Source: Branchiostoma floridae (lineage: Eukaryota > Chordata > Leptocardii > Amphioxiformes > Branchiostomatidae). From it: a stretch of DNA of 64,000 nt. The first letter of the stretch is position 1. The number at the start of each line of letters is the position of its first letter. The DNA lies in assembly GCF_000003815.2 (NCBI RefSeq), contig NC_049981.1, positions 26,653,392 to 26,717,391 on the forward strand. The letters are read 5' to 3'. Both the position numbers and the translations under genes were made by a program. The notes under the pieces were generated by a model, which saw only the letters and a list, made by a program, of their open reading frames with translations, had not been told where the DNA came from and made no database searches. Below, one piece after another: positions 51,301-63,300 of this stretch.

Positions 51301-54300
51301 ACGTGGCCCATATGACACCTGAACACGATTTGCTCGGCGATTGTTCCCGATGATTACGGATTACCAGAGAAGCCTTCTTGTCTTTTGTTCGGTGATAATA
51401 GCCTTTAGTGTTTTGTCCGCTTGTGAATGCCGATGTTACAAGTGGTGTATAAATACACGATGGGCACAGATGTGGATTATTGTGGAGGTAGTGAGAAAGC
51501 TTTCACGGAAGAAGAGCGGTGCGGGTAATGCCGCTAAGTCATTGCTACAATACATTGCCACAAACTTTGAACGCTCTACACTGTACCCAAGCAAATCACC
51601 ACACTTTTCAGACTTTTCAGAGAACCCTTTTCTATTTTCGGAGCAACCTTTTCGTATGTCCGAACCCACGTGCGCTCTTTTCTCATCAAGTCTATACACT
51701 CTATACACTGAGTACTAGTATTGTACACACGTAGCTGTAGCTGTGATATGATGACGTCTTGCCGTGTTGATAGCAAGACGCGGACAGCCATCCCCAAAAC
51801 CGCGGGAGCCACATGAATACCGCGACAAAAGGATCATTGTTTTGCGACCACAATCTTTTCCTTGGTATCGGTGCCCACGCATATCATGGCGCGCTGGCCA
51901 ACTATGATTTCATACCCAGGCGAAAACCAATTTTCCCCAGCCTGGTCCCAGATGATGGTTTGGGTCTCCTTTCCGAGAGACATCATTAACACGGAGATGC
52001 GACCTTAATGCAGGGTTTGGTCCCTTAAGATCAGCGCAGTTGCAGCTTGTGCCTGTGCAAACTCCTGACCTCTAGATGTCCCCGTCGACTTAAGTTCATT
52101 TTGGCATGCTGAAGTTCATTGCTGGCCGCCATATTTGGTAATCCCTAGGCACTGTTTTTAGTCCAACTGAAAAGCTTCTCTGCGTGTGGCAGGAGAGACG
52201 TGAACAGGTGACCGACATTTGCGCTTGACCTACCACCAAACAAGCAATGCAGTTTATCAGACACTGTGTTTTAGCGATTTTCCACAAGTTTGAAATTTGA
52301 TAAGCTTTAGTGACTAAAATTGCGTCCGTGGTCTTCTTCACCATCAGGTTTGAAATACGTTAGTAACATTTCTGGACAATTGAAAAGATGACGGCTTCTA
52401 TACAGTTAGTGTCGATATCAACGGACTTTTTTTCTGAATCTCTTGTCTTTTTTGCACAAATCGGCTTTGAAGCGTTTACAACCTATGGTAAAACGGAAAA
52501 CAATGGTCATTCGTAACCCCTTCTGCTTATCATATAAGACAAAAAGTAAGATGTCAGATGTTTCATCGGTAGTGCATGTACATCAAATTTGAAGATATGA
52601 AAAGTCTTTCAAATTCAATTGAATTTTGTCTATTCTTTTTTAGCTGAAAGCTTCAGAGTTTTTCTTGTTGCATTTTACGATATAGCTCATTTCTGAGCTC
52701 GCCTGGTAATATGACGCTGAAATAATTCGAACGGCTATAAGATAATTTTATACCGGTTGATGATTAAATTTAGATAGACTTGTTTATTTTTTATCATGTC
52801 ATGAGTAAAAAAAGCGGGAGACTACTAGAACCATATGCTAGTACACCACCAGTGAACTAAAATAAACATTCTAACCCTGGGTACGAACTTCACAATTTTC
52901 AAACGGTGTTCAAACGCAGAAAGAAATTTCATCCGAACAAACTTGTCTTGGTTGTACCCCAGACCCAGACCTCCCCACCCCGCAAAAATGCACGTCCATT
53001 GAGTTTCTTATCATTCTTGTTGCTCGCAAGGTATTTTGAACGCAGTTTTCAATTTAGATCGTATTGTCGTTATGCACATGCAGAAATGTCTTGTGCTTTG
53101 TTTTCGGTATTATTTTACACATTTACAACGATATGCTAAATGTAGTTCAGACGTCAGACAGGCGATAGAATGTGTGTAAACATTTTGAACGCAAACTGAT
53201 AAATTTGGCTTTTTTGACAACTTTTCCCTCTGACTCTGAGGGATCACTCTGCTTTCTATCATTGAACTTCTTTCACAGACACATTGCCAGTACCATCTTT
53301 GGATTAAGACATCGTCTCATACATTTATCGTTGGAAACCCCAAAAAATAACCCTTTAGATGGTTTTCGTCACGCCTACACGTAATGGTGCTAACGCCCAC
53401 GTGTCAATTGGATTTCATCTCATCATGTTTCCATATTTGTGAAGGTGCAGATCTTCATTCTTTTGAAGTTCTCCGATTAAATGTACATGTAATCCACAAT
53501 GTTTATTTGATGAGAATTCGACTATTTGTGGACATTCCGTTTGATATTAACCACCGTTCACGGTTCAGTGATTCCCATATGCCTGCCAAAAGACAAGTTA
53601 GTGAGCATCGGGAAATACACGGAGAAACCATGGTTTGTCTAGAAAAACATTGGAAAAACCACTGCTGGTAATAGTTGTCATATTTCTTACTTTTAGTGAA
53701 AAAGATTATTTATATGTTCACATGTATCATCGTGACATGTGCATATGGTAACCACAGACAGTGATGAATATCACCTCTCTAATCATAACTTATGACATTT
53801 TGTCTAAGATATGACAAACTGTTAATCAGCTGAGATCAATGCATTGACATTTTACATTACTTGAACAATCGTAAATTGCTGAAAAACCGTAAATCAGAAC
53901 AAGATTGTGAATGATCACATTTAAATTTAATGATGTCGATGACTATTTCAAGTTCTCTCTTATGTGGACTTGAGGACAAAGTCTTTCCTCGGTTACCTAT
54001 ATGTTTTGTTTGTGCGTTCATTCTTTTGTCGTATATGTATATCTAATCAAAGATGTGGTTGTTATGATTATATCATTTTACGCGCGTATTTCGCTTATTG
54101 CAAAAGTCATATTCATTTGTGAGCGGACCAAACCATACATGATACCAGCAAATCCTCAGCCCAGCCGTCCAATTAGAAAACATGTAATTTTCAGCGAAAT
54201 GACCAAGGGACATTAATAGACTGGTCTGAATTTGATGGCGTTGAAAACTAGTATTGATCGCTGTCCGCCCAAATCACAATTATTAGCCTCCCTCATTTTT

Positions 54301-55408
54301 CAACACCGTGCATTTTCGACGGTCGATAGTTAGGGCTTATCATCAAGCAAGGCGGCAATAAAAAAGATGTAGACATAATTCCCTAGATTTATAGTAGTCA
54401 TGTAGTTTGGGCACAAGCTGTAATTATATCAGGAGGGTGGCTAATGATTTATACATCTTTATCATGTGTGTGGTTTTACTGTATATTACTGTATCTACAA
54501 GCTTTAGTTTTTTTTTACATAACACTATGTTTATCCTTTTTTCGGGCACGATGCGAAGTTACCTTTCCATGATGATCCATGGCCTGGTAAGGATGTTAGT
54601 TGCGCATGTGTCTTAGAGTGAATTTTATATTGTTATGTCTCTTAATTCAAAAGCAATAACAACTTCTACATGTATAATTTAAAGATGCTTAGCCGCTTCT
54701 TACGGTTTTATGACAAACTACATAAATAGTAAAGAAATGACTAAATGATTATATTTTATGTTGAGGATTCATGTTACATCTGTTGTGAGACAATAACATA
54801 AAAACGTGGTGTAGCCTGTACCCTGTGACATTTCATCGAGTCCAGCTAAGATTATGACGCAAATACAATAAAATCATCAAAGTTTATGGCAGTAAAGTAA
54901 TACAGACATTGAGGTTAGTCAACGTTGATTTTATTGGAGATGGGTTCAAGAAAACACATTACATAACTTTCAAGCTTTTAAACTTTATTGCTTAATCAAC
55001 ATTGCAGTCCCTTTACATCACTCAAATTCTGCTCTGTAAAACACTGCGATGTATTGAAAATTCAAACATCATAAAACAATATGCCTATGGTAGCTTGAAC
55101 CGGCGTAGTCATGACAATGTCTTCGTCAATATTTATGATGCATTCGCCCTCATTGCACCTCAGTTCGCAGTACACGGAGTCACAAAGCTAACAAAACTTC
55201 TGTTTCGCTTGGTAGATACCTGAATGAAAGTGAATCGAGTGAAAGACATTCATTGTACGTTACAAGCTGAGTGTAGGTCGTGGTAATAAAGCAGTACAAT
55301 TGGAATACTACACATTCAATGACTAATGTTTATCAGTATCTGTATGTTTAGGTTATACTAGATATAAATTCACTATTTTAGTCATCTCCGTAGTACGAGT
55401 ACACGTAC
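48351..55408. other. Long noncoding stretch
   Basis: No supported gene. Noted items are an RFX-like GTTCCCATGGCAAT at 48808-48821, a run of 18 G at 48979-48996, and a 45-codon ATG frame at 49726-49863 (MSDKFEPGFPAGN, Kozak TCACCATGT). The other open frames lack coding character, splice support or ATG starts. It could hold regulatory DNA of Tcf/Lef or introns of the minus-strand gene that starts at 55636. Confidence 0.4.
49726..49863 (+). CDS. Possible 45-residue small open reading frame
   Basis: ATG in a usable context (TCACCATGT) opens MSDKFEPGFPAGN and continues through 'VEPISPGGRLAATSYHGRLY' to a TAA. Composition is protein-like and the region is more CpG-rich than its flanks. No family match is recognised. 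It could be a small peptide, an exon fragment or chance. Confidence 0.2.
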   Translation: MSDKFEPGFPAGNVEPISPGGRLAATSYHGRLYQGCRTPLTHTLH

Positions 55409-55636
55409 CTCACCACAGTCAGTGCCCTGTATGATCAACTTCTTCAGTTGTTGAATTGAACCCGCTACTGTCGACTTGACGAAACATGCTGGATTTTCTA
55501 GCCCAGTTTTAAGTGTCAGCAGATCTCCCCAAGTGCCCTCCAAATCCTTCGCCCATCCTGGTAGCATGAATAACTTTTCAAGCGGCAACTCTAGGCAACG
55601 GTGCACGCCATTCATTGTTTTAGCTTTTCCATCCAT
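55409..55636 (-). CDS. Putative first coding exon of an unknown minus-strand gene
   Basis: 76 codons from ATG (MDGKAKTMNGVHRCLELPLE) run to the donor GGTGAG|GTACGT at 55409/55408 in phase 0. An alternative donor GTGAGG lies 5 bases earlier. The peptide looks like a folded domain start ('KLFMLPGWAKDLEG', 'VAGSIQQLKKLIIQG'), Leu-rich with few low-complexity residues. A CCAAT box overlapping an E2F-like site lies 32-43 bases upstream. I do not recognise the family and found no convincing second exon down to 48 kb, so the model is partial. Confidence 0.45.
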
Positions 55637-55667
55637 CGCTAGCTATCTCTGTGGTGTTTTGTTACAG

Positions 55668-55680
55668 TTTGCGCGCCAAT
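55668..55680 (-). promoter_or_regulatory. Overlapping CCAAT box and E2F-like site
   Basis: Plus-strand TTTGCGCGCCAAT holds an E2F-type TTTGCGCGCCAA and a CCAAT box. On the minus strand it lies 32 bases upstream of the start codon at 55636. The combination is typical of cell-cycle-regulated promoters. Binding is inferred. Confidence 0.5.
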
Positions 55681-55683
55681 GGT

Positions 55684-58569
55684 CACTTCCTATGCTGGCT
55701 ATCATTGTCTGCTTTCTTACGTAAAGAATCCACGCATAGAAAGTTACGAGAACGACTATCAATTCAAAGCATCCCAAAGAAATAATTTTCACTAAAAGCT
55801 ACAAGTTAAATTCATACAAAGATTTTTCACTAGTAGTAGTACTGCATTTGTAATTTGTATTTGTAAGTGATGGTTTGACAGTGGTGTGTAACTAGTTAGT
55901 GTAACCTGTAAATGGAGTATGCACGTAAGTTGCAACAGCAAGAAAAACAACATGACTAATCTGTTTGCCACCAATTAACAGCAAATTGTCCAGACTAAAA
56001 CAACTATCATTACCCAAGAAATAATTGCAGGCTACTTTCGTGGGGAAAATGGCAGAATCTGCATAAATCGTAATCATGACATCAACATTATTTCGCGTTT
56101 CTTAGCAAATGCCTTATGGGTAGACGCAATCTTCCACATATCATAAGGACAAAATAAAATTAAATAGATGAATGTAGTTATTGTTATTTTAGCTTTGAAC
56201 TGCTGGACATGTAACAGTAGTTAGCTGACGACATCATTAGTTCTGGAGGACACGCAATGGTATTTATTTCTCGTTACTGCATGATTGCTTCAACAAGTGG
56301 AATGTGCGTGTAGGCGTTGATTTACATTTATCTGTACAGCGGGCCGATTTCGTCTGCATGCCACTACGTTCTTTGTTGTTCTTTTCATGATAGGATTAAT
56401 AAAAACACGTCTCGTATGTAGTAAAATGTTAGCAAATTTGTCAAAGCGTCAGTCGACGAGAGGAGTTATGAACCACTGATTTTTTTCGAGTGAATCGGAG
56501 ATAGAAGATAGAAGATTTGAACAGTTCTCTGATTATTGTGTTGAAGATCATTTTTTCTTCGGCTGAATCAATAAAGAATTTAGACTCTCTCTATACTTTG
56601 TAGATATACTAGATTACAAGGTCCCCCTAACCCGACCAGAAAATATAGACAAGAACCGATAATTGTTTATGTTAGTTCTCGACAGCAAAAAAATTCAACA
56701 ACTTATTTTGAGTGTCGTTCTCTAATGGTCACGTTTCTTTTGGTCATTTTTTCAGCATAGTTAGAGATACAAGTGTGTCGCCCGAAGTATGTGGTTGTCT
56801 GTCTGCACTGGCCAGGTGGTCTGTAATCTGTACCGAAACTGAAACTAGACTTCTGAAATTTGTAGAAAACGGTAAAATACTTTGCTTAACTCCTTGGTAA
56901 TTCATTCTAACTTTTTGGGCAGATTTTAAAACCTGTTTTCCCAGTACTAGTAGAAAGGAGACAAGGCTGTAGCCGTAGAGACGACTTGTTAACCAGGGGG
57001 TCGGGATAAACCGGTCTGGAGGTGTCAAGGAAAAACTCCCGCCGACTCACACATATGTGCGGATTTACACCACTGAAGCTAGAAAAACAAATACCTACAA
57101 TGATAATTGTCTGGCTCCAGTCTGGGCAACCTTCATTTCTCCTAATTACCGTAGCAGTGGAAATGATTTGCATAGGAAGAAGTACAAGTCTCGTCTGAAC
57201 GTCGTGACCGGTACTCAATTTTCGCAGGCAATACTGTATAATTATACTTTTAGACATCGTATGACTTTTGCACTGATTGTTCCTTGCAGTAAATTCTATA
57301 AAACTTTAAAAGTACAAACATGTATAAACAGTGTGTGAAGTGATAATGACCTTAAACTCTTTATTCCTGTGATAAGCGCCTTCAAAAAAAAATGCTGCAC
57401 AGGAAACTTTCATTTTGGTCTCCTACCACATAGGTTTCGAATTGATGACTTCCCACACAAGCTCGCAGCATAGATTGCTGGTCAGTTATACACTGAAATT
57501 GCGCACGTGCGCATATGCCAAACCTAACTTGCGTCAAATATTGAGATAAGCAAACTTTGAAAGTAACACTGGCAAGGAAAAGATCTTGGTGTGTAGTATT
57601 AGTAGGCCATGAAAAGTCTTGCTGTACATGTGTGCCTGTAGAAAATTGGTTCTGGTGCGGGGCATGCACTAGATCGTGTGGTGAAAATATACATAACATC
57701 AAACCTTAATGGCAAATTTTTCCTCTTGAAAAGACGTTGTAGTCGCTTCTATTGAAATTTTACATAACTTCTGAAATGAATCTTTCGCCATCCTGTCGAC
57801 ATGTTTACATAATAATTCAATAAAGAGGACAGTAAATAAAATCCTTGCAACCCAGTCATCAAACAATGTGGTAAAATGAAATTTATGGAGTAAGATGTGA
57901 TTTATCATCACGGTTGAGTGGAATTCTATGGGACCCGTCTGTACAACTACATTACTGTAAAGCTTCCGCGGTCCATATAAATATCATTACTGTCCATGGT
58001 GCTCAATAGAAATATAAATTGGCACCATCATGTGTCAATTCCAACGATGATGTGTTTTTATCATGGCGAATCTAACAATGCGAACGTCCGCTGTTTCATG
58101 ATTTTTGGAATGAAATGAAATGTAAAGACTATATTTCCTATATAGCTGTTTTTAGCTGAAAGAAAATTATATCAAAAGATTCAAAAATATGTCATTGAAT
58201 GACAATGGTTACGTAGATGTTCCTTCGTTACAACAGAGAATGAAATGACAGCCTTTTTTTACTTGAGTCGTAGAGCTATGGCTTTAAACATGTTTGGCAA
58301 GTTATCTTAAACTTAGGAACGATTTTTCAGACTTAACGACAACCAGTATTGCTTTTTGAGCCAACAGTAATATAACATGTACCAAAATCTATGGCCACAT
58401 TGTATTTTTTACTGTCCAGCATTTCAACAAAGTCCATTGAAATATGATGAAGACGATTTCCTATATCTTCTTATTGCTTCGTTACTGTTTATAAATAGAA
58501 TATCGATTTTTCGTGTTTTTTTTATGAGAAAGGGTGTGCGCGTTTGTGCCACTGGTTTGGCTACGCCGC
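55684..58569. other. Intergenic stretch upstream of Tcf/Lef
   Basis: AT-rich sequence with no supported exon, RNA gene or mobile element. It separates the divergent minus-strand exon at 55636 from the Tcf/Lef promoter. Confidence 0.5.
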
Positions 58570-59418
58570 GTCGGTCTTTTTAGCCGACCTGTTTTGTAAA
58601 CTGTAGGCGGCAAAACACGAACCGCCCACCGGGAAAAGGGCGGGAAGAGGCCGTGGTGCGCGGTTACTCACTGGTCAGAAACCCTGGGCACGCTGATTAG
58701 TAGTCTGACGTCACCGTAGTAATTAATTAACAAATTCGGCCCAGCCCTCGTCATTCGCATTTCATTATAGCAAGATTGACAGCTGGGCGAAGGGACCTGT
58801 CAATCACCCAAGCGATCAAGGGTGCGGCGCGGGCTTTGATGTTTTAGGGACTGAGCGTTCATACCGTACGAGGTTTTCTCTGAAACGGTTTTTGCTGTGT
58901 ACAATTATATATAAGATAGTAGCATACTATTACACATAGATTACTGTATCTTGCATTTTTATTTTACTGTTAAAAAGTATCAAATTTGGAGGATTTATCG
59001 GTGGACAAAGTTTGTGCATCACCCCCGCTATAGTTAACGGTTGCCCCCGTGTTCCCTTTGCAAAACGCCGCCGCAGAGACTACAACCAAGTTGTGTTCAT
59101 TTCTGTGTCAATTTCTAACGTGCTGGCTAAAACTACAGCCCCGATCAAGACTCTATTTTGGGACAGGGTAAGTCGTGAACAATTATAGAAACTATATTCC
59201 TAACCTAGACAGAGTTTGTGGTAGAAATCCGTGTTGTAAGATCGATAGTTTGGCGCCCATCGCGAAGTTGTGTTCGTTTGTGTCGGTTGGGATGAACACA
59301 ACTTGGGTGCCGCGTGGTCGGTGGCGATGATAGCCGCAGCTCTCTGATCAACTGTCTTTTCCCAGGGCACTTCGTCAAACCAGGGGCGGCCAGGCCAGCA
59401 GGTCACCACCGAGCGACA
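58570..59418 (+). promoter_or_regulatory. TCF7L2: Tcf/Lef promoter and 5' leader
   Basis: A CpG-rich region directly upstream of the Tcf/Lef start codon. It holds GGGAAAAGGGCGGGAAG (GC-box/E2F-like), a CRE TGACGTCA at 58706-58713, TAATTAATTAAC (homeodomain-type), a 9-bp inverted repeat GATTGACAG/CTGTCAATC at 58774-58782 and 58797-58805 (TGACAG, Meis/TGIF-like), and a TCF-type site GCTTTGAT at 58833-58840 that could allow autoregulation. The transcription start is not resolved. Confidence 0.55.
59088..59304. repeat. 11-mer AAGTTGTGTTC, three copies
   Basis: AAGTTGTGTTC occurs at 59088-59098 and 59265-59275, and inverted (GAACACAACTT) at 59294-59304. The last two can form an 11-bp stem with an 18-nt loop in what is probably the Tcf/Lef 5' UTR. 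Confidence 0.75.
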
Positions 59419-60356
59419 ATGCCGCAGCTCAACGGTAGTGGCGGCGACGATCTAGGGGCGAGCGACGAGACAATCTCCTTCAAAGACGAGGGGGAGCAAG
59501 AAGAAAAATCGGCTGAAAACGTCTCTAACGACCTCAGCGATATCAAGTCCAGTTTAGTCAACGAGTCGGAAAGTTCTCAGAGCGGCGCGGTACCTTCAGA
59601 GGTGAGTTTGTTGTGATACAGTATATACCTGACCTTCTGAGGATGTCAGGAAAGTCTTTGCTGTGGTTTCTTTTTGACTAAAGCGTGCACGAGGAAGGGA
59701 TCTGACGGAATGTTTCTCTCCCCCCTCCCCGACTACAGGGTTCCAAGCCACCGTTGCAAAGTTATCCCAGGGAGGACTCCAGAAGAGGGGACGAAGGTTT
59801 GTTACGGTTTAAGTCTATCCTACAGGCAAATAGAGTTACGATATTTCACGATCTGTAACGCACGGTATCCCAAGATTCAAGGGAAATTACATAGATGTCT
59901 TGTTTTAAGGGTTAAGACGCGCTCTGAGACTTGTTTGGAGTTTTGGTAGGATTTGTTGCGATAGTTGAGTTGGCCGAGCACCCCCCACCCGGGCCCTTCT
60001 CAGAAGACTGGCGAGGACTCCGACTCACATTTAACACTCTAGATACAAACAACTGCTAAGGATTAAGCCAGGAAACCAAATATATGTTGTACTGTTCAGA
60101 AACGGTTAACTTTGTCTCCCTAACTTGGATTTCCTGTATAGTTTGTTGACTAAAGGATGTCATAGTTCGCCGGTTCGGCGCCCCCCTCCCCACTCAAGTC
60201 AGACCAAGTTTCTCGTACCGCCAACTTGCAGGAAGCAAAGCAGAGAGTGTACCAGTCGTCAGCCGGGGACCAGCATATCTTACTCCTGGTGGAGTTATAG
60301 TTTCCAATATGGGCGTCTACCCACATCCAAATGGCTCTTTAGCGGCCAGTGCAACG
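59419..60356 (+). CDS. TCF7L2: Tcf/Lef transcription factor, N-terminal exons (partial)
   Basis: Three exons in phase: 59419-59601, 59739-59796, 60232-60356. They encode the first 122 residues; the gene continues past the window. The start [17 protein letters not shown] is the hallmark of the TCF/LEF beta-catenin-binding domain. '[13 protein letters not shown]' and '[12 protein letters not shown]' contain the acidic contacts to beta-catenin armadillo repeats, including the conserved DEGEQEE. Exons 2-3 ([19 protein letters not shown], then '[14 protein letters not shown]' and '[12 protein letters not shown]') match the TCF7L2 segment ending PNGSLSPTAR. The HMG box and C-clamp are not in view. 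It is the nuclear effector of Wnt/beta-catenin signalling, partnering Groucho when Wnt is off. Exon 2 uses a weak donor (GAAG|GTTTGT). Probably the single ancestral Tcf/Lef rather than a strict TCF7L2 ortholog. Confidence 0.95.
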
Positions 60357-63300
60357 GTAAGTGGTCAGTTTTTAATTGGCGATCTTTTTTGGAGGGAGCA
60401 GCGCGCCAGCTTGGCTGCAGTGTTTGTGTGTTTGTACACCAGACTGGGCCCCGCATTTGGTATAGCTCTGAGCGCACTGCACTGCGATTTATTCCTCATC
60501 ACACACCATGCCTTTACCTCGGAGAAAATTAGGAATGAAATGAGACCTGTCGCCCAAGGTGTACTGTTGTATTTTACACGCCTAGGAAAACACAGCTTAT
60601 GTGTCACCCTTCTTTTCTGCACGTATTAGGAACTGGCGCCTTAGGGAGTCTGTGTGTTTGTAGTGGCACATTTTCCCAACCCTACCAAAGTCAGCAACCC
60701 TGCATATTTTCCTTCCTAAACCACTGAAACTTGTCCAGACTTTTTCCTCTGGTCCAAGGACAACAAAAATACCTACAAACTTACGTTCAGGATGACACAC
60801 TGGTCATAACCATGCATGCGTGTCCCCCAGAAGTTTTTCTGTTGTCACCTGATAGTTGGTTTTACAACTTAAGTTCTCTGATTATATTGTTACCACACTA
60901 TGAGTAATTGTTTGTGTCCAGATTTTTCTGGCACTGAATCACGCATGTCTGCCATTAAAAACCATAGAGCTACATCTCAGTGGCTTCCCGGCCTTGGTTG
61001 AGGAAAGTGAAGTTGTGACTGAATTTGAGCTTGTGAAAAAGCCTGAATCAATTCTGACTACCACATGTGTGCCTGTCCACCAGGGTGTTTGTTTCTGTGT
61101 CTGTTGAAAGCAGGCAACCCTGCATGCCAAATGCCCAAACATATGTCCACATATGGAGCTGTCTTTCTCCCCAACAATACCACCATGACTAATAGACTAA
61201 ATGCCCAGTTTTTGTGTGGTTGACTGAGATATGATCTGATGAAACTCACTGGTCCATTCTAACATCTGTGAGTTGTCATCATTGGCCCATTACAACATAA
61301 TTTTCCTTTGTCGTGGAGAAAACTACGCTCGACATGGGGCAGAAAAACTTTGTTGTGAGTTGTCTGGAAATGTTAACCTTATCAAGTGGAAATTACTCAC
61401 TGAGGAAAGAGGAAGACAATTGGTCACCTATGATGACAAACGGACATAGAGTGGGACACAGTGTACACAGACCTTGGCACCTATTGGCTAACAGAACAAT
61501 GACAGCTTTTGCCCTGACGTCTTTGTCAAGCGTTGTTTAGTTAGCATTTGTTCTCTATACACTCTATCTCAACCATGGTGGGGAAGGAGGGGTTCGTTTC
61601 CCCATTCCCTGTAGCTGGCGAGCTAGAGTTACCAGAAGAGGTCGGGGGTCATTTCTGCCGCTTTGGTCATTTGACTTGAACTTGTACGCCCAACAGTGCA
61701 GACTTTGTGCCCGCCGCCATGCGCTTGTTTCATAAACAGTGCGGACTGTTGGAAGACGTCACTCAGCGGACATTGTGATGCTATGGAGACATCTGGGGGA
61801 AGAGCCCGTGTGTTGTGTTTATGTGACAGGAGGCATCTGTCCCTGTCACCCTTGCAATGTTGGTCTAACAATCTGTGCCCTCTGGCAATCCAAATTGGAT
61901 TGTTCTATAATATTTGTGGGAATTTGGAGAACTCTGCTTATGTATTTTGTAGAATATCTGTTTGAAAGGAAAAAACAACAACAAGGAAGCTCATCTTAAT
62001 ATCAGTTTCTATGCCTTGTTTTCTAAACTTCCAAGATGAGAACCAGGAAAAGAAGCCACTTGAATTGTGAGATAAACAACTTTCTAAACTGTTTTGACTG
62101 CTAAAGTTAATTAATTGTGGACTATCTGTAGTATAGCCCAATTCTGTGTGCCCTATATCCCCTTCCTCTAAAAGTGGTATGGATTGTATCAAGCTGACAT
62201 TTGTGCAGTTATTGTCCTCTTTTGGGGTCAGAGGTCAACAGTCTAGCGCCTCCTTCCTAAGAATATTGTACTATGTGGAAGCAAGTTGTTTATAGTTCTC
62301 GTTGTTGCCATGGTACTGTAGTATTTACAGTACGTTGTTACATTGCAGGTAAAAGTCATCATTATAATACTTAGATAGCATGTATCCAAAATACTAGGAC
62401 AAAACACACAACACAAAGTTACTATATAGGAGAGAAGGCTGCGATAACAATTACTTCAATACTCTTACAGGTTTTGGATATCATTTATTCATTTCAGCTG
62501 AGAAATCTTGGAGATCCATTCAACATGGATGCCCTGATTGCCAATGGGTCCCTGCAAATTGACTGTTTTACTGCGTCGATTGTATAGGAAATTGCATGAC
62601 TGTCGTATATTACTTGTCATTCCTACATGGACAATATAGTTTTTACAACTTCCTGTTGGGGCCATTTCTCTCTCGAGCTGTAGGAAGGTCTGTCTAGACA
62701 CGAGGCTGTTGCTGTGTAATACAGCGGTGACACGTTTCAATTTTGGGTAGAAACAGAATAGAAGGCATTACCTAGTTTTATAGGGTTTATGAAATCTTTT
62801 TCTTTCTTATCTCCTCATATAAAAACTCGTGTTTTTAGGTAAAAAAACGCATGTTTTTTTAGGTTCAGGTGCATGTATATTTTGAGAGCATGCAGGTTTT
62901 AAAATAGTTTCTGTTTTAATGTGCATTTTAGCATACATATGATACACAATATGAAGATTTTGCCCTTATATTTTATTTGTGCTGGTATATTTTGAGTTAT
63001 TGTTCCGCAGTTGTTTTCTTTGAAAGGTTATGGAAAAGATAAGGAAATGATGCTGTCCTCAATAATGTCTCAGCCAGTGTACTGTTTTATTTTTTTGGGC
63101 AGTATGGATCTCCAAGAATAGAGTTTTTGATTTTCTACATAACTGTCTAAAAAGTTAAAAACATCTGTAGATAGTGTTATCACTGATGCTTGATGTCAGT
63201 TTGAAATGGAGTGACTTAACTAAAGGTTTATTTCATTTGCAACAGTTTGGATAGTTGAATAAAACCAGACCAACATATGACACGGAGTTCATAGGTTCCA

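Noticed and set aside
51341-51718. 125-codon frame with a hydrophobic N terminus, possible secreted protein
   Set aside because: It starts with TTG rather than ATG, has no splice or promoter support, and overlaps long frames on the other strand.
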